Source: Burkholderia catarinensis (GTDB taxonomy: Bacteria; Pseudomonadota; Gammaproteobacteria; Burkholderiales; Burkholderiaceae). From it: a stretch of DNA of 64,000 nt. Both the position numbers and the translations under genes were made by a program. This document shows, in pieces, positions 44,156 to 52,844 of the stretch (positions within the stretch are counted from its first letter, which is position 1; every line of letters begins with the position of its first letter). The notes under the pieces are model-generated. The model ran no database searches, was not told where the DNA came from, and worked only from the letters and a program-made list of their open reading frames with translations. The DNA lies in assembly GCF_001883705.2 (NCBI RefSeq), contig NZ_MDEQ02000001.1:310001-374000 (forward strand), given 5' to 3'.

Positions 44156-44953
44156 TCACTTGCCCGCGGGCTTGAAGCCGAACGTCGACAGCACGGCCTG
44201 GCCCTGCGGCGACGAGACGAAATCGATGAACGACTGCGCCTGCGCGGCATGGCGGCTGTCCTTGACCACGGCGATCGGATAGGTGATGGCCGTCGTCGTC
44301 GGCACCGTCAGCGCGATTTTCACGCGGCCCGGCATGATCGCGGCGTCGGTGCCGAATACGAAGCCCGCATCGACCTCGCCGCGCGCGACGTAGTCGAGGC
44401 TCTGGCGCACGTTGGCGGCCAGCACGCCCTTCGCGCTGACGGCATCCCACACGCCGGCCGCGCGCAGCGCGCCTTCGGTGTAGCGGCCGACCGGCACCGA
44501 CGCCGGGTCGCCGTACGCAATGCGCTTCACGCCGGGGGCGCTCAGGTCGTTCAGCGACGTCGGCGCGGCCGCGTGGCTGTCCGCCGGCACGATCAGCACG
44601 AGCGAGTTCGCCGCGAAATCGCGGCGCGTGCCGGGCACGATCACCTTTTCGTCGGCCGCGCGATCCATCGCCTTCTGGTCGGCCGAGGCGAACACGTCGG
44701 CCGGCGCGCCCTTGACGATCTGCTGCATCAGCACGTCCGACGCGCCGAAGTTGAACAGCACCTTGGTGCCCGGATGCTGCTTCTGGTACGCATCGCCGAC
44801 GGCCTTGAACGCATTCGTCAGGCTCGCGGCCGCCGACACGACCAGCTCGTCGGCGGCGGAAGCCGGCGCGCTGAACGCGATGCCCGCGGCAAGCGTGGCG
44901 ATCGGCAGCAGGCGGAGCAGGGTGCGGCGCAGCGGACGGACGGATGAGCGCAT
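44156..44953 (-). CDS. modA: Molybdate-binding protein ModA
   Basis: 265 residues, periplasmic. The signal peptide runs to ~33 (LLRLLPIATLAAGIAFSAPASA). The mature protein has VSAAASLTNAFKAVGDAYQ, VLFNFGASDVLMQQI, GAPADVFASADQKAMD, YGDPASVPVGRYTEGAL and VFGTDAAIMPG, the molybdate-binding pattern. First gene of modABC; a ModE box lies 34 bases upstream. Confidence 0.95.
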   Translation of the reverse strand: MRSSVRPLRRTLLRLLPIATLAAGIAFSAPASAADELVVSAAASLTNAFKAVGDAYQKQHPGTKVLFNFGASDVLMQQIVKGAPADVFASADQKAMDRAADEKVIVPGTRRDFAANSLVLIVPADSHAAAPTSLNDLSAPGVKRIAYGDPASVPVGRYTEGALRAAGVWDAVSAKGVLAANVRQSLDYVARGEVDAGFVFGTDAAIMPGRVKIALTVPTTTAITYPIAVVKDSRHAAQAQSFIDFVSSPQGQAVLSTFGFKPAGK

Positions 44954-44986
44954 GGTCGGGTCGTTTGAATGGTTGGAAACCGTAAT

Positions 44987-45010
44987 CGTAATATAGCGTG
45001 GGTTATAACG
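44987..45010. promoter_or_regulatory. ModE box upstream of modA
   Basis: CGTAATATA (44987-44995) and TTATAACG (45003-45010) are near-perfect inverted arms around seven bases, closely resembling the described ModE operator (CGTTATAT...ATATAACG). It lies just before modA and fits repression by the ModE encoded 3 kb away. Confidence 0.75.
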
Positions 45011-45089
45011 CTCGACATACCGCTCATGCGAAGGCACGCATGAAATGATCAGACCTGAAAAGGGGCGGGCGTGGCGGCCGGGCGGCGCG

Positions 45090-45788
45090 TCACGTATGCA
45101 GCATCTGCGACGACGATTCGGTGCGCTGCAGCGACGACGGCTGCGATGCAGGGCGGTAGTTCGGGTTGGTTTTCCAGCGCGCGCGGACGAACGGACGCTC
45201 GTGGCCCGACAGTTCCAGCGCGACCTTGGTGACCCAGCGGTGCGACGGCACCGTGATGCCGTGCAGCGCGACGGTGACGAGCGCGAGGCTCGCAACGACC
45301 GCGGGCACCGACCAGCGGTGCGGCACCGCGCGCCACGAACCGGCGATGAACGCGATCGCGGCGATCGCGCCGACGATGCAGCCGGTAATCGATTCGGACG
45401 GCGAATGTGCGTCGAGCGCGACGCGCGACACGCCGACCGCGATGCCGGCCGCGAGCCCGAGCGCGATGCCGGCGATCCGCACCGGCGTGCGTGCGCGGAT
45501 CAGCATCAGGAAAATCGCGACCGGATAGACCGACGTCGACAGCATCGCATGGCCGCTGAACCCCGTGAAATCCCACGCGCGGATGCCGATGCCCCAGCCG
45601 AGGAACGCGATCTTCGTGAGCGCGACCACGCCGATCGCGGCCGCGAGCACGCCCAGCCACGCGGCCGCGCGTTGCCGCGAGTAGCCGAGCGCGAGCCAGA
45701 CGGCGATCGTGATCGCGAGCGGCAAGGTCAGGCCGGCGCCGCCGAACGCGGTGATCATGATCCACAGGTGAGACGGCAGGTCGAACAT
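45090..45788 (-). CDS. PAP2-family membrane phosphatase
   Basis: 232 residues with about six membrane helices. The phosphatase motifs are SGHAMLSTSVYP and GVSRVALDAHSPSE (C2 and C3 of PAP2), the latter holding the catalytic His and Arg; a KX6RP-type first motif is not evident. It may dephosphorylate a lipid phosphate. The ATG at 45788 has no clear ribosome-binding site, so the start is uncertain. The C-terminal tail (~190-232) is polar and divergent. Confidence 0.8.
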   Translation of the reverse strand: MFDLPSHLWIMITAFGGAGLTLPLAITIAVWLALGYSRQRAAAWLGVLAAAIGVVALTKIAFLGWGIGIRAWDFTGFSGHAMLSTSVYPVAIFLMLIRARTPVRIAGIALGLAAGIAVGVSRVALDAHSPSESITGCIVGAIAAIAFIAGSWRAVPHRWSVPAVVASLALVTVALHGITVPSHRWVTKVALELSGHERPFVRARWKTNPNYRPASQPSSLQRTESSSQMLHT

Positions 45789-46035
45789 CGGGAAGGGGAC
45801 GAACGGGGCGGGGAGGATGCTTAAATCAACGCGCGAGCCGGGAAGAACGACTACAACGGATACAAGCGGCGAAGCCCCAGTATAGCGCCGCGTACGCATG
45901 AGGCCCGAATTTTGCGCCGCCGGGAATTATCCGCATGCAGGAAAAATCCCATAAACAATGTTATGGTGCATTGCACAAAGTCGAACGATGCATCCGTTGT
46001 GGTGCCCCCATTTTTCCTGACTGCGAGCCCGATCG

Positions 46036-47145
46036 ATGACCAAAAGTCTGACCAAAGTGTGGGTGGGCGGCATGAAACGCATGCTGTCCCCGGCCACCAA
46101 GCGCACGGCGCGCGATGCGCAGCGCATGACACGCGACGCGCTCGAGGCGGCTGCCTCTCCCGCCGTATCCGATCTGTCCCCGTTGCGTGAGTCGCGCGTG
46201 CGTCCGCGTGCGGCCGCCTGGGCGGCGGGCGAGTGGACGCGCGGCGAACATCCGATGGCACCCGCGCTCGGGCGCCTCGTCCAGAATCTCGCGTACGGCC
46301 TCTACGTGCCGCCCGGCCGCCGGCGCGGCGCGATGCCGCTTGTCGTGATGCTGCACGGCTGCCAGCAGTCCGTCGACGAATTCGTGCAGGGCACGCGGAT
46401 GAACCTGCTGGCCGACAAGCACGGCTTTGCCGTTTTGTATCCGGAGCAGTCGCTGCGCGCGCACGCGCACGGCTGCTGGCACTGGTATGAAGACACCGAG
46501 CGCGCGGGCCGCGGCGAGGCGAACACGGTTGCGTCGCTCGTCGATGCGCTCGTCGACGAGCACGGTTTCGACGCGTCGCGTGTCTACGTCGCGGGGCTGT
46601 CGGCCGGTGCGGGCCTCGCGTCGCTTCTTGCGCTGCACCATCCCGACCGCTTCGCGGCGGTGGCGCTGCACTCGGGCCCCGCGCTCGGCGAGGCGAATTC
46701 CGGCATCACCGCGATGGACGTGATGCGGCGCGGCCTGCGGCAGAACCCGGCCGCGGTCGTGGATGCGCTGGTCGAGGCCGACGTGTATCCGGGCATGCCC
46801 GCGCTGATCGTCCAGGGCGACGGCGACCACGTCGTCGCGCCGAAGAATGCCGATCAACTGACGGTGCAGTTCATGCGCCTGAATGGGCTGGCCGATAGCC
46901 GCGGCGCATTGCGCGGCGGCGAGCGGGTCGAGACGCGAGAAGCGGGTGCGCAGATCACCGATGTCTGCCGGGACGGCGAACCGGTCGTGCGGCTCTGCCG
47001 TGTGAAAGGGCTTGATCATGCGTGGGCCGGCGGCGACGAAGCCGTGCCGTTTCATGCGGCGGTCGGCCCCGATGCGAGCGCGATGATCTGGGCCTTTTTC
47101 GAAGCACATCGCCGCACTGTGGCGACCCAACCACGCACCGTCTGA
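46036..47145 (+). CDS. PHB depolymerase/feruloyl-esterase-type alpha/beta hydrolase
   Basis: 369 residues. The Esterase_PHB fold shows MPLVVMLHGCQQSVDEFVQG (oxyanion region), the lipase box GLSAGAG (Ser189), an Asp in VQGDGDHVV and the catalytic His in GLDHAW. No clear signal peptide: the N-terminus is basic (MTKSLTKVWVGGMKRML). It is probably an intracellular poly-hydroxybutyrate depolymerase or related esterase; feruloyl esterase is the alternative. GGTGCATTGCAC, a TGC-rich palindromic site, lies about 60 bases upstream and could bind a PHB regulator. Confidence 0.87.
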   Translation: MTKSLTKVWVGGMKRMLSPATKRTARDAQRMTRDALEAAASPAVSDLSPLRESRVRPRAAAWAAGEWTRGEHPMAPALGRLVQNLAYGLYVPPGRRRGAMPLVVMLHGCQQSVDEFVQGTRMNLLADKHGFAVLYPEQSLRAHAHGCWHWYEDTERAGRGEANTVASLVDALVDEHGFDASRVYVAGLSAGAGLASLLALHHPDRFAAVALHSGPALGEANSGITAMDVMRRGLRQNPAAVVDALVEADVYPGMPALIVQGDGDHVVAPKNADQLTVQFMRLNGLADSRGALRGGERVETREAGAQITDVCRDGEPVVRLCRVKGLDHAWAGGDEAVPFHAAVGPDASAMIWAFFEAHRRTVATQPRTV

Positions 47146-47162
47146 TCGACGCTGGCCAAAGC

Positions 47163-47196
47163 CTAGGGTTTTCCCTATAATTCGGGAAAACCCTAG
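47163..47196 (+). promoter_or_regulatory. DUF3563 promoter embedded in a 13-bp perfect inverted repeat
   Basis: CTAGGGTTTTCCC (47163-47175) and GGGAAAACCCTAG (47184-47196) flank TATAATTC. The TATAAT -10 hexamer is exactly in the centre, and TGGCCA lies 17 bp upstream as a partial -35. A protein binding this palindrome would directly cover the -10 region, suggesting tight repression (or an RNA 5'-end hairpin if transcription starts upstream). Confidence 0.7.
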
Positions 47197-47226
47197 TCAA
47201 AGAACCTTTGGATTGCGAGATCGAAC

Positions 47227-47403
47227 ATGTACCTGCTGAGCCACCTCTTCCTGATGCTGACCAAGAACGCTGAACAGGCCTCGAAAGAGCGCGCCGACGC
47301 GTACCTGGCCGAAGCGACCGACATCTACGATCTCGAATTCCGCATGCGCAAGATCGATCGCGAAGCGGCGATGAGCCGCCCGTATTCGATCGGCTCGCGC
47401 TAA
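47227..47403 (+). CDS. DUF3563 family small protein
   Basis: 58 residues, starting MYLLSHLFLMLTKNAEQ and ending MSRPYSIGSR. It matches the short Burkholderiales DUF3563 proteins: a hydrophobic first helix, a middle acidic YLAEATDIYDLEFRMRKID and a conserved C-terminal RPYS. Function unknown; reminiscent of DUF1127-type small basic proteins in size only. Its promoter has an unusual palindrome and a bidirectional terminator follows 46 bases after the stop. Confidence 0.85.
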   Translation: MYLLSHLFLMLTKNAEQASKERADAYLAEATDIYDLEFRMRKIDREAAMSRPYSIGSR

Positions 47404-47449
47404 GCCGCGCAGGGCGGGCCGGCCGGCCCGCCGTTCCGGCGAGTCACGC

Positions 47450-47489
47450 AAAAGGGCGCGTGCGGCTACATGCCGCACGCGCCCTTTTT
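47450..47489. terminator. Bidirectional intrinsic terminator
   Basis: GGGCGCGTGCGGC (47454-47466) and GCCGCACGCGCCC (47472-47484) form a perfect 13-bp stem with a TACAT loop, flanked by AAAA on the left and TTTTT on the right. It serves the DUF3563 gene on the plus strand and ohr on the minus strand. A GC palindrome (GGCGGGCCGGCCGGCCCGCC) precedes it. Confidence 0.92.
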
Positions 47490-47511
47490 GCTTGTGTCGC
47501 GTTGCGTCGCG

Positions 47512-47931
47512 TCAGACGACCGTCAGGCGCACCGGCACGTTGTTGCGCGTTGCGTTCGAATACGGGCACACGTGGTGCGCCTTTTCGACCAGCGCCTGCG
47601 CGTCGGCCTTGTCGAGCCCCGGCAGCGACACGCGCAGCTCGATGTCGAGCCCGAAACCGCCTGCATCGTTCGGGCCGATGCCCACTTCCGCCGTGACCTG
47701 CGTATCGACCGGCAGCGCCTGCTTGTTCTGGCCGGCGACGAATTTCATCGCGCTCAGGAAACAGGCCGAGTAACCTGCGGCAAACAGTTGCTCCGGATTC
47801 GTGCCTTCCGCGCCCGTGCCGCCGAGTTCGCGCGGCGCGGCCAGCTTCACTTCCAGCTTGTTGTCGGCGGATACCGCGCGGCCGTCGCGGCCACCCGTGC
47901 TCGTGGCGCTGGTCTTGTACAGAATGTTCAT
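47512..47931 (-). CDS. ohr: Organic hydroperoxide resistance protein Ohr
   Basis: 139 residues. This thiol peroxidase reduces organic and lipid hydroperoxides. The two redox cysteines are Cys57 (AAGYSACFLSAM) and Cys122 (HHVCPYSNATRNN), with the GGTGAEGTNPEQLFAAGY signature before the first. It starts at MNILYKTSATSTGG. It lies downstream of ohrR on the same strand, separated by 157 bp with an OhrR-like operator. Confidence 0.95.
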   Translation of the reverse strand: MNILYKTSATSTGGRDGRAVSADNKLEVKLAAPRELGGTGAEGTNPEQLFAAGYSACFLSAMKFVAGQNKQALPVDTQVTAEVGIGPNDAGGFGLDIELRVSLPGLDKADAQALVEKAHHVCPYSNATRNNVPVRLTVV

Positions 47932-48025
47932 CGTGCAGCTCCTGTCGGGAAAAGGGGAGAAAAGCGGCCCGGTCGGACGGGACGTCGCCGGCCACGAACA
48001 AAATATAGAACACAAATCATTAGTG

Positions 48026-48042
48026 TGCAAATGAAATTTGCA
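48026..48042. promoter_or_regulatory. Candidate OhrR operator before ohr
   Basis: TGCAAAT-GAA-ATTTGCA, perfect 7-bp arms, about 95 bases upstream of ohr. Its core GCAAAT-N3-ATTTGC recurs, with slight change, upstream of ohrR (48580-48593), supporting control of both by one regulator. Confidence 0.65.
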
Positions 48043-48088
48043 AGAAAAAGCCCGGCAGTGCCGGGCGGGTCGGACGACGTTCGGTTCG

Positions 48089-48541
48089 TCAGCGTTCGTT
48101 GGCGGCCGACAGTGCTTCGCGCAGTTGCTGGAGATCGGCGCGCAGCCTGATCAGGAACTCGGGTGTTTGCTGCATCGCGCAAAAGAGATCGGCGGGCACC
48201 GAGCGTGCGCGCCCCTTCAGCGCACGGCCTTCCGGCGTCACGCGCACATTCACGACCCGTTCGTCGGTCGCGCTGCGCACGCGCTCGACGTAACCGAGCG
48301 CTTCCAGCCGCTTGAGCAGCGGCGTGACCGTGGCCGGGTCGAGGTCGAGCCGCGCGGCGATGTCCTTCACCGCGATATCGTCGCGCTCCCACAGCACGAG
48401 CATCGCGAGATATTGGGGATAGGTCAGCGACAGCTTGTCGAGGAGCGGCTTGTACGCCTTCGTCATCGCGTGCGAAGTCGAGTAGAGCGCGAAGCACAGT
48501 TGCTCGTCGAGCGTCTGGGGCAGCGGGGGCTGGCGGTCCAT
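48089..48541 (-). CDS. ohrR: MarR-family organic peroxide sensor OhrR
   Basis: 150 residues. Winged-helix MarR protein that represses ohr until its N-terminal cysteine is oxidised. The sensing Cys16 is in LDEQLCFALYSTSHAM, with YKPLLDKLSLTYPQYLAMLVLWE and the recognition region LDPATVTPLLKRLEALGYVER following. It starts at the ATG giving MDRQPPLPQ. ohr follows on the same strand. A second Cys (LFCAMQQTPE, ~125) could form the disulfide partner of 2-Cys OhrR proteins. Confidence 0.94.
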   Translation of the reverse strand: MDRQPPLPQTLDEQLCFALYSTSHAMTKAYKPLLDKLSLTYPQYLAMLVLWERDDIAVKDIAARLDLDPATVTPLLKRLEALGYVERVRSATDERVVNVRVTPEGRALKGRARSVPADLFCAMQQTPEFLIRLRADLQQLREALSAANER

Positions 48542-48570
48542 GATTCGGGAGGCGCGGCGAACGCGCGAAC

Positions 48571-48601
48571 AATTTGCACGCAAATTATTTTGCGCGCAAA
48601 A
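48571..48601. promoter_or_regulatory. Two adjacent palindromes before ohrR (OhrR operator)
   Basis: AATTTGC-AC-GCAAATT (48571-48586) and TTTTGCGCGCAAAA (48588-48601) lie side by side 30-60 bases upstream of ohrR. Between them the spanning motif GCAAATTATTTTGC matches the site before ohr. Likely autoregulation. Confidence 0.6.
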
Positions 48602-48729
48602 GATCGGGTTGAACAGGGGCGGCCGGCGACGGATGCCGGGAAGGGGCGCGATCGGGAGGTGCGCCGGCAGGCAACCCGGCGCGGGGAACAGCATGACGGC
48701 CGTCGGCGCGCGCCGGCCGGTGGGGCGCT

Positions 48730-49539
48730 TCAGCGGCCCGACGTGGCCGTCGGCGCGCCCGGTTCCTGTACGCCGAAGCAGCCGCGATAGGTCGCGTAGA
48801 ACGAGCAGTACAGCATCGTGACGATGATGATCGTCACCGGCATCATGATCGTCAGCGCATAGGCGCCGGCGCCGAGCGCCTGCAGCAGCAGCGACAGCGC
48901 GAGCGACGTGCCGAGTGCGACGGCGAACCACAGCGCGCCGTACACGACGAACGCGCCGCGATTGCGCCAGCAGCTGACGACGCTGAAGAACAGCGCCTTC
49001 GCGGGCGGGACGTCATGCCACGCGACCAGCACCGGTGCGAACCAGAACAGCATCGCGACCGGCAGATAGAGCAGCGTCGCGAAGAACAGCGCGCCGAGCG
49101 TGCCCTGCGCGGCGAGCGTCTCCGGCGTCGTGCTCGCTTCGTCCGCCGCGCCCATCATCACGTGGAACAGCGCGCCGCCGTCCACGAACGACGAAGCCGC
49201 GAACACCAGCACCATCGACGCGACGTAGATCACGCCCAGCACGAGCAGCCGCTGGGTTGCGACGGTGCCGTACGAGCGGAAGCCGTCGATGAGGATCGTC
49301 GGCATCACGGTTTTGCCGGCCACCGTGTCGCGACACGCGGCCATGAAGCCGACCGCGATGCCGGGAATGAACACCAGCGGCAGCGCCGAGCCGATCACGG
49401 GCACCATCGACACCAGCGTGATCGCCAGCAGGTACGTGAAGAACAGCGTGATGAACGCGAGCGGGTTCCGGCGGAACAGCCAGACGCCTTGACGGAACCA
49501 GACATAGCCCGTTTTGGCGGGCACTTCGATCAGTTGCAT
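48730..49539 (-). CDS. BPSS1780-family membrane protein
   Basis: 269 residues with about six membrane helices ([106 protein letters not shown] and a last one to ~255). Characteristic are [17 protein letters not shown] near the start and [19 protein letters not shown]. No function is known. Its ATG overlaps the end of thrB by 10 bases, so translation is coupled with homoserine kinase. Confidence 0.87.
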   Translation of the reverse strand: MQLIEVPAKTGYVWFRQGVWLFRRNPLAFITLFFTYLLAITLVSMVPVIGSALPLVFIPGIAVGFMAACRDTVAGKTVMPTILIDGFRSYGTVATQRLLVLGVIYVASMVLVFAASSFVDGGALFHVMMGAADEASTTPETLAAQGTLGALFFATLLYLPVAMLFWFAPVLVAWHDVPPAKALFFSVVSCWRNRGAFVVYGALWFAVALGTSLALSLLLQALGAGAYALTIMMPVTIIIVTMLYCSFYATYRGCFGVQEPGAPTATSGR

Positions 49540-50528
49540 GCGGTTTGGATCTCGGGAAGCGCGGGCGTATGGGCGATACGCTCACGCAGGATGCGTTCGA
49601 AATGGCCGGGGTCGTGCGGCTTGAGCATCTCGGCCGCGCGCGGCAGGTGGAAGTCGTACAGGCGCGACACCCAGAAGCGGTACGCGCCCGCGCGCAGCAT
49701 GTCGCTCCAGTGGCGGCGTTCCTCGGCCGTGAACGGCCGCACGGTCTGGTACGCGCGCAGCAGCGCATCGGCGCGCGCGACGTCGAGCACGCCGGTCGCG
49801 AGGTCGACGCACCAGTCGTTGACCGTCACCGCGACGTCGAACAGCCATTTGTCGCAGCCCGCGAAATAGAAGTCGAAGAAGCCGCCGAGCCGCACGTCGT
49901 GGCCGGTGCCGGGCGCCGCGTGCGCGAACAGCACGTTGTCGCGGAACAGGTCGCAATGGCACGGCCCGGCCGGCAGCGCCGCGTAGTCGTCCGACGCGAA
50001 GAAGCTCGCCTGGTGCGCCAGCTCGCCTTCGAGCAGCACGCGTTGCGCGTCCGTGACGAACGGCACGATCGCCGGCACGTTCTCCTGCCACCACGGCAGG
50101 CTGCGCAGGTTCGGCTGGTTGCGCGGATAGTCGCGCCCCGCGAGGTGCAGGCGCGCGAGCATCTGCCCGACCTCGATGCAGTGTTCGACCCCCGGCGCGA
50201 GTTCGGCCGCGCCGTCGAGCTTCGTGACGATCGTGGCCGGCTTGCCGTGCAGCTCGCCGAACAGCGCGCCGTCGTCACGCGGGACCGGATCCGGCACCGG
50301 CACGCCGTGGCCGGCCAGATGGCGCATCAGGTCGAGGTAGAACGGCAGCTGTTGCGCCGTGAGCTTTTCGAAGATCGTGAGGACGTACTCGCCGCGCGTC
50401 GTCGTCAGGAAGAAATTGCTGTTTTCGATACCGGACGGAATGCCGCGGAACGCAAGCACGTCGCCCAGTTCGTAGTGGCGCATCCATTGCGCGAGATCGG
50501 AGTCGGAAACAGCAGTGAAAACGGCCAT
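49530..50528 (-). CDS. thrB: Homoserine kinase
   Basis: 332 residues. ATP-dependent phosphorylation of homoserine in threonine synthesis. It is the protein-kinase-like (type II) ThrB of beta-proteobacteria: [28 protein letters not shown] (nucleotide loop), [11 protein letters not shown], and the catalytic [11 protein letters not shown] (His191, Asp193, Asn198) followed by [21 protein letters not shown]2782 precedes it by 100 bases and the BPSS1780 gene overlaps its end, forming an operon. Confidence 0.94.
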   Translation of the reverse strand: MAVFTAVSDSDLAQWMRHYELGDVLAFRGIPSGIENSNFFLTTTRGEYVLTIFEKLTAQQLPFYLDLMRHLAGHGVPVPDPVPRDDGALFGELHGKPATIVTKLDGAAELAPGVEHCIEVGQMLARLHLAGRDYPRNQPNLRSLPWWQENVPAIVPFVTDAQRVLLEGELAHQASFFASDDYAALPAGPCHCDLFRDNVLFAHAAPGTGHDVRLGGFFDFYFAGCDKWLFDVAVTVNDWCVDLATGVLDVARADALLRAYQTVRPFTAEERRHWSDMLRAGAYRFWVSRLYDFHLPRAAEMLKPHDPGHFERILRERIAHTPALPEIQTACN

Positions 50529-50628
50529 GCGGGATGCGTCAGGTCAAGTTGTCGGCACGCGAGCGGCGTGCGTCGCGACAGCAGGTGAGGGGGGCGGCGC
50601 GCCGCGAGCGATGCGGCGCGCCACGAAA

Positions 50629-51024
50629 TCAGTAGCGCAGGTTCAGCGACGGCAGGCGCGTGATCGGGACGCCCGCGTCGTGCGGCTTCGGCGACGTGTC
50701 GGGCGTCGAGCTCATCTGGTAGCGCGTGCCGAAGTTCGACTTCACGTCGATCTCGACCGGTTTGCCGCGGTCGCGGTACTCGGTGACCTCGGTGCCGTTC
50801 TTGCTCTTTTCGTGGAAGCTGGGCGTGCGGCGGATGTCGGCGAAGTCGATTTTCGACGTGACTTCGGCGCCCGGCCGGTTGATCTTGCGGAGATCGGGCA
50901 GGCCGGCGGCTTCGTTGGCCTCGGCCCGGGCCTGCGCGTCGGCGTCAGGCGTGCCGCCGGCGGCGTAAGCGACGCTGGCGGCGGCAAACGCGGCGGCAGC
51001 GGCGACGAAAATGAGCGGCTTCAT
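50629..51024 (-). CDS. DUF2782 family secreted protein
   Basis: 131 residues, with a signal peptide cleaved near AYA-AGG (residue ~21) and a mature part containing NGTEVTEYRDRGKPVEIDVKS and RYQMSST, the DUF2782 pattern. Probably periplasmic; function unknown. Commonly found beside thrB in beta-proteobacteria, as here (100 bp upstream). It is divergent from amn. Confidence 0.87.
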   Translation of the reverse strand: MKPLIFVAAAAAFAAASVAYAAGGTPDADAQARAEANEAAGLPDLRKINRPGAEVTSKIDFADIRRTPSFHEKSKNGTEVTEYRDRGKPVEIDVKSNFGTRYQMSSTPDTSPKPHDAGVPITRLPSLNLRY

Positions 51025-51153
51025 GATGAGTCTCCAGTGAACCCACCGATTTTAGCAAATACTGAGCGCCATCCGGCCCCTGCGTGCGGATGGGCGGCCA
51101 TAAGGGTGACCGGGTTCCGTGGTAATGTCGTCGGATCAGACGAGGTGTTGAAA

Positions 51154-52680
51154 ATGAAAAACGATTTGAGCCGCCGGCACCGTGTGCTCTCGCCCGAAAG
51201 CCCGTCGGTCGAGGCTTTCGACGATCCGATCGCCGCCGTCGCGCGGTTGTCCGCCATTTACGACACGAATACGGGCTTCCTGCGCGACGCCTTCGCGCGT
51301 TATCGCCGCCACGAACCGATTATCGAGCACGTGCGTGCGTGCTACCCGTTCGTGCGGATCCGCACCGACGTCAACACGCACGTCGATTCGCGCCGCTCGT
51401 ACGGCTTCGTCGCGGGCCCCGGCGTATTCGAGACGACGGTCACGCGCCCCGATCTCTTCGCGAACTACTATCGCGAGCAACTGCGCCTGCTGTCGAAGAA
51501 CCACCATGTCAAGATCGAGGTCGGCGTGTCGTCGCAGCCGATTCCGATTCATTTCGCGTTTCCGGAAGGCATCCATCTCGAGGGCGAACTCGACCGCGAC
51601 CGCCTGCTCGCGATGCGCGACATCTTCGACACGCCCGACCTGTCGTATCTCGACGATCGCATCGTCAACGGCACGTTCGAGCCGGCGCCGGGCGAGCCGC
51701 ATCCGCTCGCGCTGTTCACGGCCGCGCGTGTCGACTTCTCGTTGCACCGCCTGCGTCACTACACGGCGACGTCGCCCACGCATTTCCAGAACTACGTGCT
51801 CTACACGAACTACCAGTTCTACATCGACGAATTCGTGAAGCTCGGCCGCGAGGTGATGACGGAAAGCACCGATCCCGAGGTGCGCGCGTACCGCAGCCAG
51901 TACAGCTCGTTCGTCGAGCCGGGCGATGTCGTCACGTACAACGCGAACCTCGGCGGCGAGCCGGCCGAGGGCGTGGCGCCGCCGCGCCTGCCGCAGATGC
52001 CCGCGTATCACCTGAAGCGCGCGGACGGCAGCGGGATCACGATGGTCAACATCGGCGTCGGTCCGTCGAACGCGAAGACGATTACCGATCACATCGCGGT
52101 GCTGCGTCCGCACGCGTGGGTGATGCTCGGTCACTGCGCGGGGCTGCGCAATACGCAGCGTCTTGGCGACTACGTGCTCGCGCACGGTTACGTGCGCGAG
52201 GATCACGTGCTCGACGCCGACCTGCCGCTGTGGGTGCCGATTCCGGCGCTCGCCGAAGTGCAGCTCGCGCTCGAACGCGGGGTGGCAGACGTCACACGGC
52301 TTGAAGGCGTCGAACTGAAGCGCGTGATGCGCACGGGCACGGTCGCGAGCGTCGACAACCGCAACTGGGAACTGCGCGATCATCGCGAGCCGGTGCAACG
52401 GCTGTCGCAGAGCCGCGCGATCGCGCTGGATATGGAAAGCGCGACGATCGCCGCGAACGGCTTCCGCTTCCGCGTGCCGTACGGCACGCTGCTGTGCGTG
52501 TCGGACAAGCCGCTGCACGGCGAGCTGAAGTTGCCGGGCATGGCCGACACGTTCTATCGCGGACAGGTCGACCAGCATCTGCAGATCGGTGTGAAGGCGA
52601 TGGAAATCCTGCGCACGAACGGGCTCGACAAGCTGCATAGCCGGAAGCTGCGGAGCTTTGCGGAAGTGGCGTTCCAGTAA
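51154..52680 (+). CDS. amn: AMP nucleosidase
   Basis: 508 residues. It hydrolyses AMP to adenine and ribose-5-phosphate. The N-terminal Amn-specific domain (~20-180: YDTNTGFLRDAFARYRRHEP, RPDLFANYYREQLRLL) is followed by a phosphorylase-type catalytic domain (~270-500: ITMVNIGVGPSNAKTITDHIAVLRP, MLGHCAGLRNTQRLGDYVLA, IALDMESATIAANGFRFRVPYG, CVSDKPLHGELKLPG). The ATG at 51154 has GAGG nine bases before. Single gene, divergent from the DUF2782-thrB operon. Confidence 0.94.
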   Translation: MKNDLSRRHRVLSPESPSVEAFDDPIAAVARLSAIYDTNTGFLRDAFARYRRHEPIIEHVRACYPFVRIRTDVNTHVDSRRSYGFVAGPGVFETTVTRPDLFANYYREQLRLLSKNHHVKIEVGVSSQPIPIHFAFPEGIHLEGELDRDRLLAMRDIFDTPDLSYLDDRIVNGTFEPAPGEPHPLALFTAARVDFSLHRLRHYTATSPTHFQNYVLYTNYQFYIDEFVKLGREVMTESTDPEVRAYRSQYSSFVEPGDVVTYNANLGGEPAEGVAPPRLPQMPAYHLKRADGSGITMVNIGVGPSNAKTITDHIAVLRPHAWVMLGHCAGLRNTQRLGDYVLAHGYVREDHVLDADLPLWVPIPALAEVQLALERGVADVTRLEGVELKRVMRTGTVASVDNRNWELRDHREPVQRLSQSRAIALDMESATIAANGFRFRVPYGTLLCVSDKPLHGELKLPGMADTFYRGQVDQHLQIGVKAMEILRTNGLDKLHSRKLRSFAEVAFQ

Positions 52681-52844
52681 GGCAAGATGACCGGCAGCCC
52701 TTTGACGGGGCCGCCGTGTTGAGCCGTCCGAACTGGCCGGCAAGCCGTGTGTGCGGTTTTATCGGCCGGCGGCGTGCGGCCGCGCGCCGGCAATGATCGA
52801 CGCGGCTTCGAAACCCCGGTCCGACCCGGTTGCCGTGGCCCTGG

